Shown piece by piece: positions 49,018 through 61,371 of a stretch of DNA of 64,000 bases. Under the pieces are notes generated by a model. It had not been told where the DNA came from and ran no database searches. It worked only from the letters and a program-made list of their open reading frames with translations. Positions within the stretch are counted from its first letter, which is position 1, and every line of letters begins with the position of its first letter. The stretch is from positions 9,109,414 through 9,173,413 of the forward strand of contig NC_134034.1 in assembly GCF_964204645.1 (NCBI RefSeq), in the 5' to 3' direction. This stretch comes from Tubulanus polymorphus (Eukaryota > Nemertea > Palaeonemertea > Tubulaniformes > Tubulanidae). Made by a program: the position numbers and the translations under genes.

Positions 49018-49392
49018 CTAACGTATCTTAGAATCCTTAACTTGGACTTGCCTTACCTCAAACAAATTTTGCTGGTCCCAATATGTCTGAGTTAGGTGTG
49101 GCTTACTATACCGTGAGTTTTTCTCACGGTTAAAAAATATATATTTCAACCTAAGGCGGCGGAAGAAGGCTTCGGCGGCCGTGAGAAGTTCGTCCTTCTG
49201 TGTCGGTGCATTATTGGGTACGAATTTCAGACCCTTGCTTAATGCATTAATGGTGGTTTTGCTAACCACGTGGTCTGATAGGTTGACCACAAATCTGTTG
49301 TGCTGGGAGGCAGTTGTGGCGGAGGGTTTTCCTCGGCTGATGCGTGACCCAGTTGAGTGGTTTTTCCACTGGTTGTTTTTCCTCCTACCCAT
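49018..49392 (-). pseudogene. Retroelement ORF, region ahead of the RT domain (Penelope-like?), truncated
   Basis: The frame encodes RFVVNLSDHVVSKTTINALS, then KGLKFVPNNAPTQKDELL and FFRRLRLKYIFFN. The pattern NLS-x-...-LSKGLKFVP...FxRRLRLK is one I associate with the region ahead of the reverse transcriptase in Penelope-like elements. The enzyme's RT and GIY-YIG parts are missing; sequence after 49018 does not continue it. Upstream on the same strand, beyond an inserted element, is its probable companion ORF (52863-52291). Confidence 0.5.
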
Positions 49393-49834
49393 GAAGGAGA
49401 GTAAGACTGGAATATGAGTGCATGATACTGTGAGCAGAGTTCCGCGTGTGTCGTCTGGTTAGATACACTGCTAGCTTAGCCGAGTAGATCGGTATTAAAC
49501 AGCTGTAGAACAAAGGGTTTATTTGTTAGTGGCTCTATGAGTGTAATCAATAGGTGGGTAATCGACCTAGTCGTGTGATTAACACTGTTCTCTGTATGCG
49601 GGCGTGTTTTGTATACATATTATGTATAATGCACGATGGCGGCTCGTGTGTGTTCGTTTTGATGAAAAAATAAATAGAAATAAAAATTGAATTCCCATTA
49701 AACTGTGAACACATATATATGAGCCTTGTTTTTAGACACGCGGACGGTTAACGTCGGAGTGCGGTTCAAGGGAACGACTATTCAGATAGAAATCTATTTC
49801 TAAACACTTAAATAGGTTTGCGTCGGACTGAGAT

Positions 49835-52197
49835 CGGTTCCTGAACTTCGCTGAAAAAGCTGAAACACTGAAAAGCTGAAACGCTGAAATAAAAACGCTG
49901 AAATTTCAGGGAATTTCCGAAAAACGCCGAAATTTCAGGGAATTCCCGAAAACGCTGAAATCGTGCTAGGTACCGACAATACACGTTTTGAAATGTTTTC
50001 CGGGCCGTCGTCCGCTGACGAGTCCTGAACCGTGTTTTATGCTCTACCTTCGGTTACAGAGACATGCCTTAAGGTCGTCGTCATGATCGACTTGATCGAT
50101 TGCGTGGATTGTTAGATGTGTTTTTTGCCATAGTTTTATGTGCATATACCGGTACGATCTAACAATGAAGTTATCACTTCATTTGAATAAATTCTTAATC
50201 ACAGTAATATTAATTCACAATATTTTTTCTTATGTTTGGTGATTTCTTGCAACTTATCATTGCCAAGTCTCATACAAGTAGTAGCTGAATGAAAGTACAG
50301 TTAGGCTGAACCTGATAACCCAAATTAAGTGCTAGCATGGAACTAATGATTATTTTGATTCTATTTTCGGTGTCATTGAAATTCGTTAATAAAGGTTCAA
50401 CCGTCATAGTATACTGTACTTAGCATTGCTACAATTGGGTGCCATATTTCTACAATTTCTACAAGGAGGAAGGAATCTTTAAGTGTCTTTGTTCCCGGGT
50501 GGGGTACGGGGTAAAACCTGGTTTACTTTCGACTTGCCGGAGACTACTATCTGCAATGTATTGCATGCTTTGATGTGTCTGGCCTATAGGAGTCGACCGA
50601 TATTTTTTTCCCATACACAGGCATGGCTTTAGTGTAGATGAAGGCTAGGCACTGCACATTGTGGATTGACTGGAACTCTTAACTCACAAAATTAAACGAG
50701 TCAACAAGAAAGATCCAATAATTGGACATTTGTCTAACTATATTATTTAACAGCTTGAAATAATACATAACACATTCTGCAAGAGTATAGAAAGGAAATC
50801 AGTTCTTACATTATATCAGAATCAATAGTTCGCTTAACTCTGGCTAGAATTCTGGTTCCATTGCTTCATATTCTAATGAAATCCACTAGTATACCTTAGA
50901 ATATCGCTTAGCTTAAGACTAAAAATTTGGTACCAGGAAACAGGGAAGAAAAGTGGGTGTACTGTACATCCGCAATTGACTTATTTCTCTCTGGTTGAAT
51001 CAAGTTATTATTGAAATAGCATTCGAATAGCCATTTTATTTTTAAAAATTATGTCGTTCAGCTATCCTGCTGCAAATTTCGCAGTTGAAGTTTACTGGTG
51101 CCATCTGATTTCTCAGTATCTCAAAAAATTTGCACATTCTAAGCCTGAATCTAAAAATAGAAAAAGGTGCATTTTAGTCGGATATAAAAGAATAGTGGCT
51201 AATACACCCTGGACTATATAGCCTATGGGGTGGGCCTAGTTTGAAAGCACTGAGGTCCGAGAGAACAGCACTTAGTAAATAAATACTGAAATTAAACTTA
51301 CAAAACACCCAGTACTTGAGATGATTTACTTGACAAGAAGTGTCACCAGCTAAGCAAATCAACTTTGTCTATGACTCCTCCTTTTATAGATTCAGTAGTA
51401 GTCTAAAAATAAGAATGGGTTTATTTTTCTAACAGTTGGTATGTCATTTCTTCAAAAAAACTAATTATTATCACGCCACAGCAAATAAATTATTCACAGT
51501 TGTTGAATGGTTAGCCCGATTTAGATTAATTGGTTGACACTAATCAGTATGACCCATACGTAGGGGCCTACTGCATGCCATTGGCGTCAATCCATTCCAT
51601 TCCATTCCACAGTGAATTAAAAAGAAATTTAGTTAGATCCCTTTTGTCCAAAAGCTGCATCATTTATATACCTAGCTGTCAAATTTAATTTACCTCCTTC
51701 AGAGAATACCATAGTGACATAGTCCGTCGCCCATCAACGTGTTGACAAAAGAAAAGTTGCTCCATGTTTTATACATGAACGTTCAAATAAGATATTTTGC
51801 GTCTTGCAGGGAATATTGAGCATAGTGTTTAAGTTGGCTTGCACGGTTTGTGTATGGGTTTTCCTCATTATGCTGCCTGTATGCATTAAAAATCCGGATT
51901 TCAAGCGAATTAATTTGTCTAACAAGTGGCCCTCTAGAAGTATACTCCACACATACTGTCCATGCGTGTCTCTGTAACCGAAGGTAGAGACTAAAACACG
52001 GTTCAGGACTCGGCAGCGGACACCGGCCCGGAAAATATTTCAAAACGTGTATTGTTGGTACCTAGCACGATTTCAGCGTTTTTCGGGAATTCCCTGAAAT
52101 TTCGGCGTTTTTCGGAAATTCCCTGAAATTTCAGCGTTTTTATTTCAGCGTTTCAGCGTTTCAGTGATTCAGCTTTTTCAGCGAAGTTCAGGAACCG
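49835..52197. mobile_element. 2.36-kb element with 231-bp inverted repeats and 9-bp duplication (MULE-like)
   Basis: The ends CGGTTCCTGAACTTCGCTGA and its complement continue as near-perfect inverted repeats over about 231 bp (49835-50065 and 51967-52197). They are rich in short internal repeats (CGCTGAAAT, GAAATTTCAGGGAATT). GACTGAGAT is duplicated directly outside both ends (49826-49834, 52198-52206), a 9-bp target duplication. Long repeats plus a 9-bp duplication are the Mutator-like pattern. The 1.9-kb middle shows no transposase or other gene, so it is non-autonomous. It is inserted between two parts of a retroelement. Confidence 0.85.
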
Positions 52198-52290
52198 GAC
52201 TGAGATGGACTAAGTCTGTCTTGGACATAGGGGTAGTCCTAATAAGCACTGTTGAGAGAGTGTGTGTTATTGTGAGAGAGAGAAAATGGA

Positions 52291-52863
52291 TTATTCTCTT
52301 CTCGGTCGCTTGCCCCGGTAGTTAGAGCGGCCGCCGGATTGGTGACGTCCCCTACTCGGGTGACGTTTCTTCGGTGCCGCCGTAGGGTCCTCTTCGTTCA
52401 CCATTGGTGTCGGTTGAGCCGGAGCTGATTTCGGTGTGACGGCGCTAGCTTCTGCTTCTTTGAGCTGGGCTTCTGAGGCGCCTGGTAACTTTAAGATCTC
52501 AGCTGCGATCGCCTCCGCTTTAAGGCGGATTTGGTCAGCCATCGCTTCGTGGTGGCGGGCCGAAATCTTCATCATATCCAGACTCGTCTGGTGGAGTCTG
52601 CGAATCCAGTCTTTCGTAACGTCTGGATTCCTGTCTGCTTCCATCAGTTTGATGGGTAGGTGGATTTTGAAGTGTTTCGGCACCTCGCCAGCGACCAAAC
52701 CGATTCTAAGTAACGAGCCGTGATGTTGGTGTTGCAATACCCTCCGTCTCGAGTCTTTGTACATCTTAAGAGCCGAATAGTGTTCGGGTCTTGTTGAGTT
52801 GGTCTCGGTAGACGGGTGCGGCGGTTCCGATGGCGGTAATGCTTGTAAGCTGCTGGTTGTCAC
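52291..52863 (-). CDS. Retroelement ORF1-like protein, 190 residues
   Basis: The frame is open from ATG 52863 to 52291. It has an S/P-rich N-terminus, then GSLLRIGLVAGEVPKHFKIH and LPIKLMEADRNPDVTKDWIRRL, then a helical stretch (MKISARHHEAMADQIRLKAEAI). The C-terminus is Gly/Arg-rich (RGRHQSGGRSNYRGKRPRRE), which suggests nucleic-acid binding. It is GC-richer than its surroundings. It precedes the truncated retroelement ORF at 49392 on the same strand if the 2.36-kb insertion is removed, leaving about 520 bp between them. I recognise the VPKxFxIxLP block from repeated proteins of marine animals; the role as an ORF1 is inferred. Confidence 0.5.
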   Translation of the reverse strand: MTTSSLQALPPSEPPHPSTETNSTRPEHYSALKMYKDSRRRVLQHQHHGSLLRIGLVAGEVPKHFKIHLPIKLMEADRNPDVTKDWIRRLHQTSLDMMKISARHHEAMADQIRLKAEAIAAEILKLPGASEAQLKEAEASAVTPKSAPAQPTPMVNEEDPTAAPKKRHPSRGRHQSGGRSNYRGKRPRRE

Positions 52864-52864
52864 A

Positions 52865-52995
52865 AGTGTTTAAACTGTCAGTGATTTGGTATTCAAGCAG
52901 CGATACTGAAAATTCAGTCGAGGGGGACGAGTGCTATTTAACGAAATCTGAGGAGGGTGTCTTGCGGTTCATCGCTGGTTATATATGTCGAAAAC
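52865..52995 (+). pseudogene. C-terminal fragment of an LRFIAGYI-type transposase-like protein
   Basis: A plus-strand frame reads SSSDTENSVEGDECYLTKSE then EGVLRFIAGYICRKP, a motif conserved near the C-terminus of repeated transposase-like proteins. The frame beyond about 52990 overlaps the opposite-strand P-element-like gene, so the two fragments meet head to head here. Short, low-confidence remnant. Confidence 0.35.
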
Positions 52996-53986
52996 CGGAC
53001 CGACGCATTGCTTCATATGATCGGGATGATTTTCCTTGAAGATACAGGCACCACTTTATTATCAGAGGGTGCCATCGGATTGATTTCTTGTTGGACGTCT
53101 GTGCGCACTTCAATTGCTGGTCCCAGAATACTCTCGAAAATGTACCTTCAGCAAATGCCGAGTTATTTGGATGAGTCATTTCTTCGTTGTGATGTTCCAT
53201 AATCGATCAAAAATCATCAGAACTTAATTGATCGAGTTTAGTTCCCTCTCGGTCAATTTTCTTTTGAATTTGAATTTCCAATCTTTTAATTTTTAGTTGG
53301 AGTCTATCAATTTCGCACTTCATTATTCTTAGTTTACCATCTTTTTCGTTTGCCGATGAATTTGAGTATGTACAGTGTGACGACAAGCCAATTTTTTGGG
53401 TAGAGTCACTATTCTGCAATTTTGACATTCTGGCACGCAACCTAACACGAAATTTGCTGCAGTTACTGCACCGGGCGCTGAATCGGTCAATAAGTAGATC
53501 GCAATTAGAAGAACGAATTGTTGATGTGTACCGCGTTCCAAAACATGTTTGTCCATAGTCTCCTTCTCTGATTGCAGAAATAGTTTCTGAACCTTTCTCG
53601 GTTATTCCGGATCCTACCGCTATCAGACTATTGAATTTTTCATCGCTGTTGCCGCTGCATATAAGGTATGATTCTACAATTATTGGTAAATGTAGAATCT
53701 TCGCTTTAATCAATATCGTTGAAAGAAATTTCAAGTTCGAATAATTTTTGTATAAATAATGTTCAGAATCTAGAACTTGATTGTGCACCTTAATTGTTAT
53801 TTCATATTCGTTCGTAATTTGAATCCAAATCGATACAACTGGACCACTATCCGTGTCAGTTAATTTGACCAGCGTTAACTCAACATCATTTAACGTATGT
53901 ACTTTCCATGAATCCAACGCGATCTTCGATTCCGAAATTTTCTTCAGTATTTCATTTCTACTGGCATTTTGTATCCGTAAAAACAA
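52979..53986 (-). pseudogene. P-element/THAP9-like transposase, middle part
   Basis: One frame runs 53986-52979 with a single in-frame TGA at 53207-53209. Before it lie CSNCSKFRVRLRARMSKLQ (a CxxC motif with a basic coiled coil) and a long leucine-rich helix (EIDRLQLKIKRLEIQIQKK). After it comes FWDQQLKCAQTSNKKSIRWH, then PLIIKWCLYLQGKSSRSYEA and MRRSGF. The RWHPLIIKWCLYL...SYEAMRRSG block is characteristic of the Tnp_P_element helical region. The catalytic domain that should follow is missing at the head-to-head junction near 52985. The stop and truncation make it inactive. Confidence 0.65.
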
Positions 53987-55348
53987 ATTAGTTCAGAATC
54001 AGTAAAATATCGTGAAATCCGAATATAATGTAAAATATCGTGAAATCCGAAGATATATTCCTCAAAAAATTTGTTCTGCTGTTAATCAGCTTAATAAAAA
54101 TGATATCTTACCATCGATGAATTGTCTGTTTCATGGTTTAATGAACTTTCTGGTTTTACATTAAAAAATTTATCTTTCCAACAAATAAACACTTGGCCTG
54201 GATATGGGATATGGCCTAGATACACACTGCTGCATTATCATTCGGTGTGATCATAACACTGGCAATGGGGAAGTAAACAGACCCGTATCTATGGAACATG
54301 ATCTCAATCTCTGTAGGCCTATCACATAAAAAGAATAATAAGAAGAATACTTTTCAAATAAGAATTATAGACCAGATAATGTTCGTCTTCTATACCAATA
54401 TAATCAAGCCAGAAATTTAACTTTAGTTGTTTCGATATTGTATTCATAATGAATAAATATTCTACGGATGTTGAATAACTTGGTTTACTAATTTCATCAT
54501 TTCATATCATTTATTTAATTTTGTCGAGAAAATGAAAGGAAGACTGTGCAAAATATTGATATACCAACAAATCTATCGAACCGATTAAAATATAGAAAAT
54601 TTACACTCTAACAGAATTGGTTTACTAAATGAACATATCGCGAAGTCTTGGATCGAAATCGCGGAAATCATTGAGGATAATTTGATTGCAATCAACAGCT
54701 TGCGTGTTTGAATATGTGTTAAATTTAGACGACCCCGATGAAAATAGAATTTACCTTATCGATCTTGGCTGTATCCCAATAAATCTACTTTTCTCCATGC
54801 CAAGTTACTTTGTCATATACCAACTGAAAGCTTATCCCAAGTGGAAAACAACCAAAAAAAATTTCAAAAAATTTGCATAATTATGCAAATGAGGCACGAT
54901 GGCCGCCGCAAAACTACCAATATCAACTAAATCTCTTGCATTGATAACTTTTTCATTTTAAAAGATAAATACATTTTGTTTTCTTTTACTCCTAGAAGCT
55001 ATATCTAGAGTCCCTAGCAAAATAATTGTGAAAAACCAATTAGTTAAATATTTATTCCATTTTTTAAAATTTAACTTAATAGTCCTGAAAATTGTCACCT
55101 AATTAATATGCACAACCATAATATCTGCCAATGAAATAAGATCTGATCAACGATTTTGGTAGGGGCTCTTCATTAGACAGTTTAACACATACCCTGCAAG
55201 TTTAAGCACTGTATCTCAAAAGACAAATTTTTTATCTAACTTCAAAAATTGTTCATATAGCCATTTTCATGTTTCGAGAAAAACAACTTTAAATATTTTG
55301 AAACAAGTCAGAGCTAAGTAAAGGATGCTGTACTGTCCAATTTATTAT
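53987..55348. other. Intergenic, no gene seen
   Basis: AT-rich. The plus-strand frame at 54686-54880 has no recognisable motif or splice partner. Confidence 0.5.
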
Positions 55349-56770
55349 TCAATAACTGCCTGTTGCATATTTAGGGGTCACTTCTTCATTATTTTTATTA
55401 TCAATATGTCCTTTTCTAATTCCTCTCAATATTTTTCGCCTTTTGACACGCTTTTCGCTGCTTTTATATATTGAGTCGGAAATTCGCTGATTGTCCGATG
55501 TCTGGCAACCACTGATGGTGAAGCGCCCTGGTGTTATACCTAGATCTTCATACAATTTTACTATGGAGATATCACCATCATTAAAATGACATACAGCACT
55601 GTTCACTGCCATTTCAACAGTTTCTCTTGCAACATACATATGTTTTGGGCAACGCTCCCTTATAGATCCATTCAGCCCCTCGTTCGAATTTTGAGTAAGT
55701 CCATGAAGACATTTTTCTAAAGGTTTGTATCCGATAAATCTCTAAATATGGGCTTAAGGACAGTCTCAGGCAGCCCATGCTTATGTTGATAATCAACTGG
55801 ATTCTTATTGTATCCACACCATGAATCATCACCAGAAGGACACAGTTCATGACGTGGAAACTCATCCGTAGAGGCAACATGGTATAAATTGACCCAGAAT
55901 GCGTTTTTCATGTCACTGACTGAACGGCTATTTTCACGGATTGCGATACCATAATAATTTTGAATAATGTCAATTTAAATATCAGTTAATCGGCCTTTTT
56001 CACCTATCGGCTTGCCATCTTCGAGTTTTTTTCCTCTAAACTTAGATTTTAGTGCGCGACATCGAGTTCCTACACGTTTTTTAACATGGCCCAGACACTC
56101 CAACTTACATATCTCTACATCTGGACCATAGGGTTTCAATTTATTGACATCAAGAATAGTTGAGTCTCCATCTCCTAGCATTTTTACGTATTAGAGCCCA
56201 CGATTGATTTCGGAACGACCAAAATCCGGCATGCCCCTACTGATTCCATTGCACCGGCGCTTCCAATATGGTTCACTTTACACTGATGCGTCGTTGCCTT
56301 CCACTTTTTGTATTTCATACTGTTCTTATCAACCATATTCCATTTTCGACATGAAGCACAAGAATCAGTAAGTATTTCGACATCTATACACTTTTTCGTA
56401 TCTAACGTTAGGCAAGTTACCACACCATTATGCGACGAATAGCCCCTCTTTTGCCAACTACCGTCCAATGACACACCGATTTTACCATTAGGGTTGGAAT
56501 CCTTTGCATTTGTTGCATGCTATCTAAGGCTAACTGCTTGTACGCTTTCGATAAAAGAACTTGAGCCTTTTTAATGTTTGGTCAAGTCATTGGTGGAGGG
56601 CAATTTAAATGAGTACAAACAGTTCTTATAGCAGTATGACCTCTACCGATATCGCGAAAGCCAGCAACTACACGCAAGTTTACTTCATAGAAAGGTTTCT
56701 TCGTTACCTTTCCAGACACTGTGATGCAAAATTGTTCACCTTTTTACTGGGATACAGCCACCTTAAGTAT
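55349..56770 (-). pseudogene. Mutator-like transposase (SLDGSWQKRG family), decayed
   Basis: Minus-strand segments in order: about 56740-56600 (EVNLRVVAGFRDIGRGH, THLNCPPPMT), 56510-56184 (VSLDGSWQKRGYSSHNG, a catalytic Asp block; then SCASCRKW and HIGSAGAMESVGA), 56181-55717 (GDGDSTILDVNKL; CLGHVKKRVGTR; HELCPSGDDSWCGYN) with one in-frame TAA at about 55977, and 55720-55349 (LTQNSNEGLNGSIRERCPKH, the likely catalytic Glu block; then GITPGRFT). At least two frame changes and one stop are present. This order matches the metazoan protein group annotated as Mutator-like transposase domain. Terminal repeats were not found, so element borders are unknown. Confidence 0.75.
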
Positions 56771-59732
56771 CTCTAGAGTGTAATCCTTTATATAAAATGC
56801 GAGTTAAACACACTCGAATCGACAAATCTGAAGATTTATGCCACGCACATCATCACGCCACTAAATACTGCAGTCAAATATGGCGGTTCACCTTGCTCAA
56901 AGCTGTTCGTCTATTATCGGAAACACTCGGTTTCCGTTCTCAGCGTAGCTACTATCCAACGCGCGTCGATAGCTGGCCCTTTGATCTTTCGCCGCGTTTC
57001 ACGTCCCTTCGTTTTAGAGTCCATGCTTATAGTTTAAAGTTGTAAAGACCCAAGTGGGTTGATAAGGGTTCTATCAAATTAACTACAGTAAAAAAATAGC
57101 ACACAAGTGTTGTTTACCGGACTTGATTCTGAAACTAATAGACTATAAAATGTTTTGGACAGATGTGATTTACATTGCATCCATTTTCTGAACGGGTACG
57201 ATGTTCTGATAAACTTACAAGCATCTGACAATTTATATCGCGCGCTACCATCATTTTTGTTATCACTATATTTGATATTGGGAACATCACATTAGATGCG
57301 GTGAATATAAAATTTCCTGCCGACCAAGGTTTTCCACTCTGGTACACTGATTGGTCCACTGTGTAAAACGTCTAGTTGGGTTTGTGAGTTTGAGAAGAGA
57401 AAGAGAATATCATATCCCCCACACTCATTCAATAGAAAGAAAACGCTAAAATATAATCAATGTTTGTATGAAATGACTTACTTCTGCTAGGATAAATCTT
57501 TATTCCCAGTTAAGTGATTTATTTATTCACAATATTGGGATGTTGAAAGATGAATAAACAGAAAATTAGAGTATTGCGTCCAAAAGAAAATGAAGAACAG
57601 TTGACGTTCCGAACTCACTATTTAAAGAAACGGAGTCCTAACGCTGACTGGGTAGGTCCGACCCTTCAGAAAAACTACCACTGGCCTATAATATATCTAA
57701 ACTCCGGGACTTAAATAACGATACACACCATTTATTCTGTACAAAGCAAGAGAGAGAACAAAGAACATTGTCACACTAAAATGTGGATTCGGACTTAACA
57801 CTTTAACATGGATTTGAACTACACAGTCCAATTGGTCTCTGGACTCAATGCCCCATCGTTAGACGGTGGGAAGTTAATCAGAATACAATTTCTGAGAGGT
57901 GTCCAATTTGCATGATTTGACCACATATCTTACTTGAAAATAATATGTCAAAGTCAAAACTTGGTGAAGCGCACAGCCAGATTTAAGTTTCCAATAAATG
58001 AATAGAGGTGGCCGGGTCTTTCTTATTGAATTTTACATTGTAAAAAAACCGATTTGCTGAAGGCACGCCGTGGCTGTGTTAGAGGTGGCCAAAGAAAATC
58101 ACCCAATATATCAAAGATCTGTGAATATTTTTATATGTTTTAGAAATTTGTTCCCGGAAGTACAATGGGTTGCAAGGGTACGGAATTAATTAACTACTTT
58201 AAATACGGCAAAAATTTTGAGGGTTAATTATTCATATAAGTGTGTCGAGGGATGGTCGTTTTGTAACACGCGGACTGCGGGCGAAGCCATGCACGCATTA
58301 TTATCCGGGACTGACCCTAGCGATGCTGTGAAACTGACGTGCTTGTTATTCTAAAGAATTCGCCCTTTGCTAAGGGACTGTGCTTTTTGTGGGATTCGAA
58401 TCCAGTCTTCCAATCGGTTTCTCCTGAGATATCAGAACTAAAAATAACATTTTTGACATGATTTTGTGAATACTGTTTGTAAATATTTTGAAGATTGAAC
58501 AAAAATCATCTTGTAATCCTTCATTAGTATATTTACACGACGCGAGTCCAACCATGACCATCATTTCCGTAGCCACGATTCCACCAATCCTCCTTGTGTC
58601 CTGGATCTAAACTTCACATTTTGAGAAGGACGGTATGAAATATAGAAATTTGAATATGCCTCACACATGCTAAAGTCTGTCTCAGTCCAGTTTGCCGCGG
58701 CATATCAAAGCTTTTTTATCATAACATTGCCTGATTCCCGTGGTTACTGCGTGGTAACTGCGCACTCCACAGCACGATGTCTGGCCACTGTATCCAAGAG
58801 TGCATATATAGGTTTCTGACTGACCAGAGCCTTCATATCATGGCTGTTCGAATATCACGGATACCGGATACCGGACACCTAAATACCGGATACCGGATAC
58901 TCGAGATTGCGGAGTATATAGCGCATCGGGTCTAATGGTCAGCGGTAAACGGCAGTTCGTCTGAGAACAAGTAAATAATAAAAGGCCTAGATTATTTTCA
59001 TATTAATACATAGGTATATCCTTTTCAAATACAGTAGTAGCATACAAAATGTTAACGGTATAGACAATTCAATTCAGATTTATTGCTTCCGAGTAATATC
59101 ACGATTACATACGACAGTCACGGTAACAAACAGTGGAAATATTTTTTATCATTCTGCCAATATGAACGGATTACCGAATAGACCGTTACCGTTTTGGGCA
59201 GAGCTACTGTACAATACAAAATATCTTTATCATTCAGTTTCACGAAAGAAGAAGGCCATTTTAATAAAGCTAAGCTTTGACGATCTATATTTTCATGATC
59301 TTTAGAATCAAATTTAACATCGGGGTAAATAGTCACTTAGAGGTATGGTAGGTACCGGCATTCGACGAACTGATTTTTGAAGGTTATACCAAAACAATTG
59401 GTGTCCAGGGGTGTTGATTTGCGTTGATTTTCGACGATCGCCATGGACTCAATTTCATTTTTAGGGACATCGTGATTGAGAATGAAATGTAGACATATCG
59501 TCCAATAAATAGAATATTATCCTCCATAAAATAAGAAAACGAATTTTAATTCTTTGTTCTTAAATACTTGTATTTCATTGGTGTTCAGCTCAACTATTCC
59601 ATAGTAAATGAACAAATACAAAATGTAGAGATCTTTAAAACAAACTTTATTAGAAGAAACTTTAGAACTGCCAGACTCGCTTATGGCCTTCTAACTTGAG
59701 ATATAGGGCCTAGCAGTACTCAGGGTTAGCGG
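56771..59732. other. Long non-coding stretch
   Basis: No gene recognised in 3 kb. Small repeats of TACCGGATACCGGA lie near 58860-58905. A B-box-like GGATTCGAATCCCAC motif (minus strand) near 58390 has no matching tRNA fold. Confidence 0.5.
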
Positions 59733-60590
59733 TGAAAATCCCCTAGGTAAAAATCCCCAATTATTCAAAGTAGGTAAAAATCCCCCACCTTTTGAATGGA
59801 GTCCAGATTAGATACAATTTTAAGGTCAATTTATTTGTATTAATATATTCTATTTAGTTACGTTAAATAGAAATATCATGAATATAGAAGTTATCGTATT
59901 TGAATGAAAAATATAAAATTAGAAGTTAATTAATTTACAAAATCGCATCACATAGTAAATCACAAAAAAATTACAAATTGGTACTTCATTAATACTGTAT
60001 CGCAGAAAATATAAGTTAAAAAGAAAAAAAGAGGTCATCGCAGAGTTCAAACATATCATGATCTTAAATTTCAAAAAGCACTCCAAATTAAAAGTTCATT
60101 GATATCGCACAGCTTAAATAACATATCACAAGTTAAAAATGGCTCATGAAATAGATTTTGAAGTTTAAAAAGTATTGTCACTAATTAATTCAGTAAGTTA
60201 GCTTGTCACTCATTAATTTTGAGTAAGTTAGCTAACCAGTTATTCACAATAAATAGTAACTACGTTTACTAGATTTTGTTTCTTTATCTTCGTTTTTCCT
60301 ATAAATGATTTTTGACCATTGACTTTATTAAGATAAACTTAAATGCTAAACAAAATACAGTTAAATCCATACAAAGCTACAAATTTAAGGAAGAAAAAAA
60401 TTCAATCGCAAAAAGGCAGAAATAATGATAATAAATTTAGTAAAAATGATAATAAATGGATAGTACTTGAGAAATATCTTGCTTTAAAATGTTCTCTAGA
60501 TGTGAAGTGGGGATTTTTACCTACTTTGAATAATTGGGGATTTTTACCTGGGGGATTATTACCTAGGGGATTTTTACCTACAACCGTACT
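59733..60590. repeat. Foldback element with AGGTAAAAATCCCC-repeat arms, about 860 bp
   Basis: The left arm (59735-59790) and the complement of the right arm (about 60508-60583) share CCCCTAGGTAA and CCCAATTATTCAAAGTAGGT, then AAAAATCCCC. Each arm is built from the 14-bp unit AGGTAAAAATCCCC (3 units left, 4 right). The AT-rich middle has no gene; the plus-strand frame at 60343-60660 is an artefact of the repeats. Confidence 0.8.
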
Positions 60591-61117
60591 CAGCCCTATT
60601 AATGAAAGGATTTTACAGAAAAACCAAAAAGGGCCACCAATACATATCCATCACCAGTGAAGTAAGATAATAAAAAATGAATATAACCTTTAACTTCACC
60701 TAACCAAAGAAAAACAGTATTCAGAAAGAAATATGTATAATATTGAGAAAGTATGAAGTACAACAGTGTGCATGAAATCTAGTGCAGGTCGCTAGAAAAT
60801 AACAGCTGTGAAAATGCCAGACCTAAATAATACCAGGACAGAATTTTAGAACATTAATTCAAAGCTTATTACACTAACTCAAAACTGTAAGCTCAACTAA
60901 AAAAAATTTGGGATGTAACATGATGACGTATTTACATATATTATATTATTTTTATACATTTGCGTATTGATTTGTTATAACCTTCAACTAGAATTATATC
61001 AGAAAATAATGAAATGCGTTTGAAATACAATTCTACCAAATTCCGTCCTGGCATTTTCTAAGTCCAGAATTATCTGTGGTTATTTTCTGATAAAAATGTA
61101 GCTAGGCTTGTTAACGC
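60591..61117. other. Intergenic, no gene seen
   Basis: AT-rich, nothing recognised. Confidence 0.5.
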
Positions 61118-61127
61118 CTACCTAAGA

Positions 61128-61290
61128 TTTCGGAAGGTTAGGCGTACCTCATAGCGCTTTACCTGTAATCTTTTACAATTTCGGAAGACGGCTAAGCATA
61201 CTTCACAACGCTTTACCTGTAATACTTTATGATTTCGGAAGACGGCTAGGCGTACTTCACAACGCTTTACCTGTAATCCTTTATGATTAT
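61128..61290. repeat. 54-bp tandem repeat, 3 copies
   Basis: Units contain TTTCGGAAGACGGCTAGGCG, TACTTCACAACGCTTTACCT and GTAAT, starting near 61128, 61181 and 61235. It lies just downstream of the MULE gene stop codon. Confidence 0.85.
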
Positions 61291-61371
61291 TCTGAAAATA
61301 GAGAAAATTGTTTAACATTTATGAATTGACTACAGTAACATCAACATTAGATACGCTAAGTAATCACATTC

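Noticed and set aside
57790-57890. Possible tRNA or SINE (GTTCAAATCC on the minus strand)
   Set aside because: Spacing to a weak A-box-like motif is plausible, but no cloverleaf can be drawn.
60343-60660. 105-residue plus-strand frame with GFLP repeats
   Set aside because: The repeats are translation of the foldback 14-bp unit.
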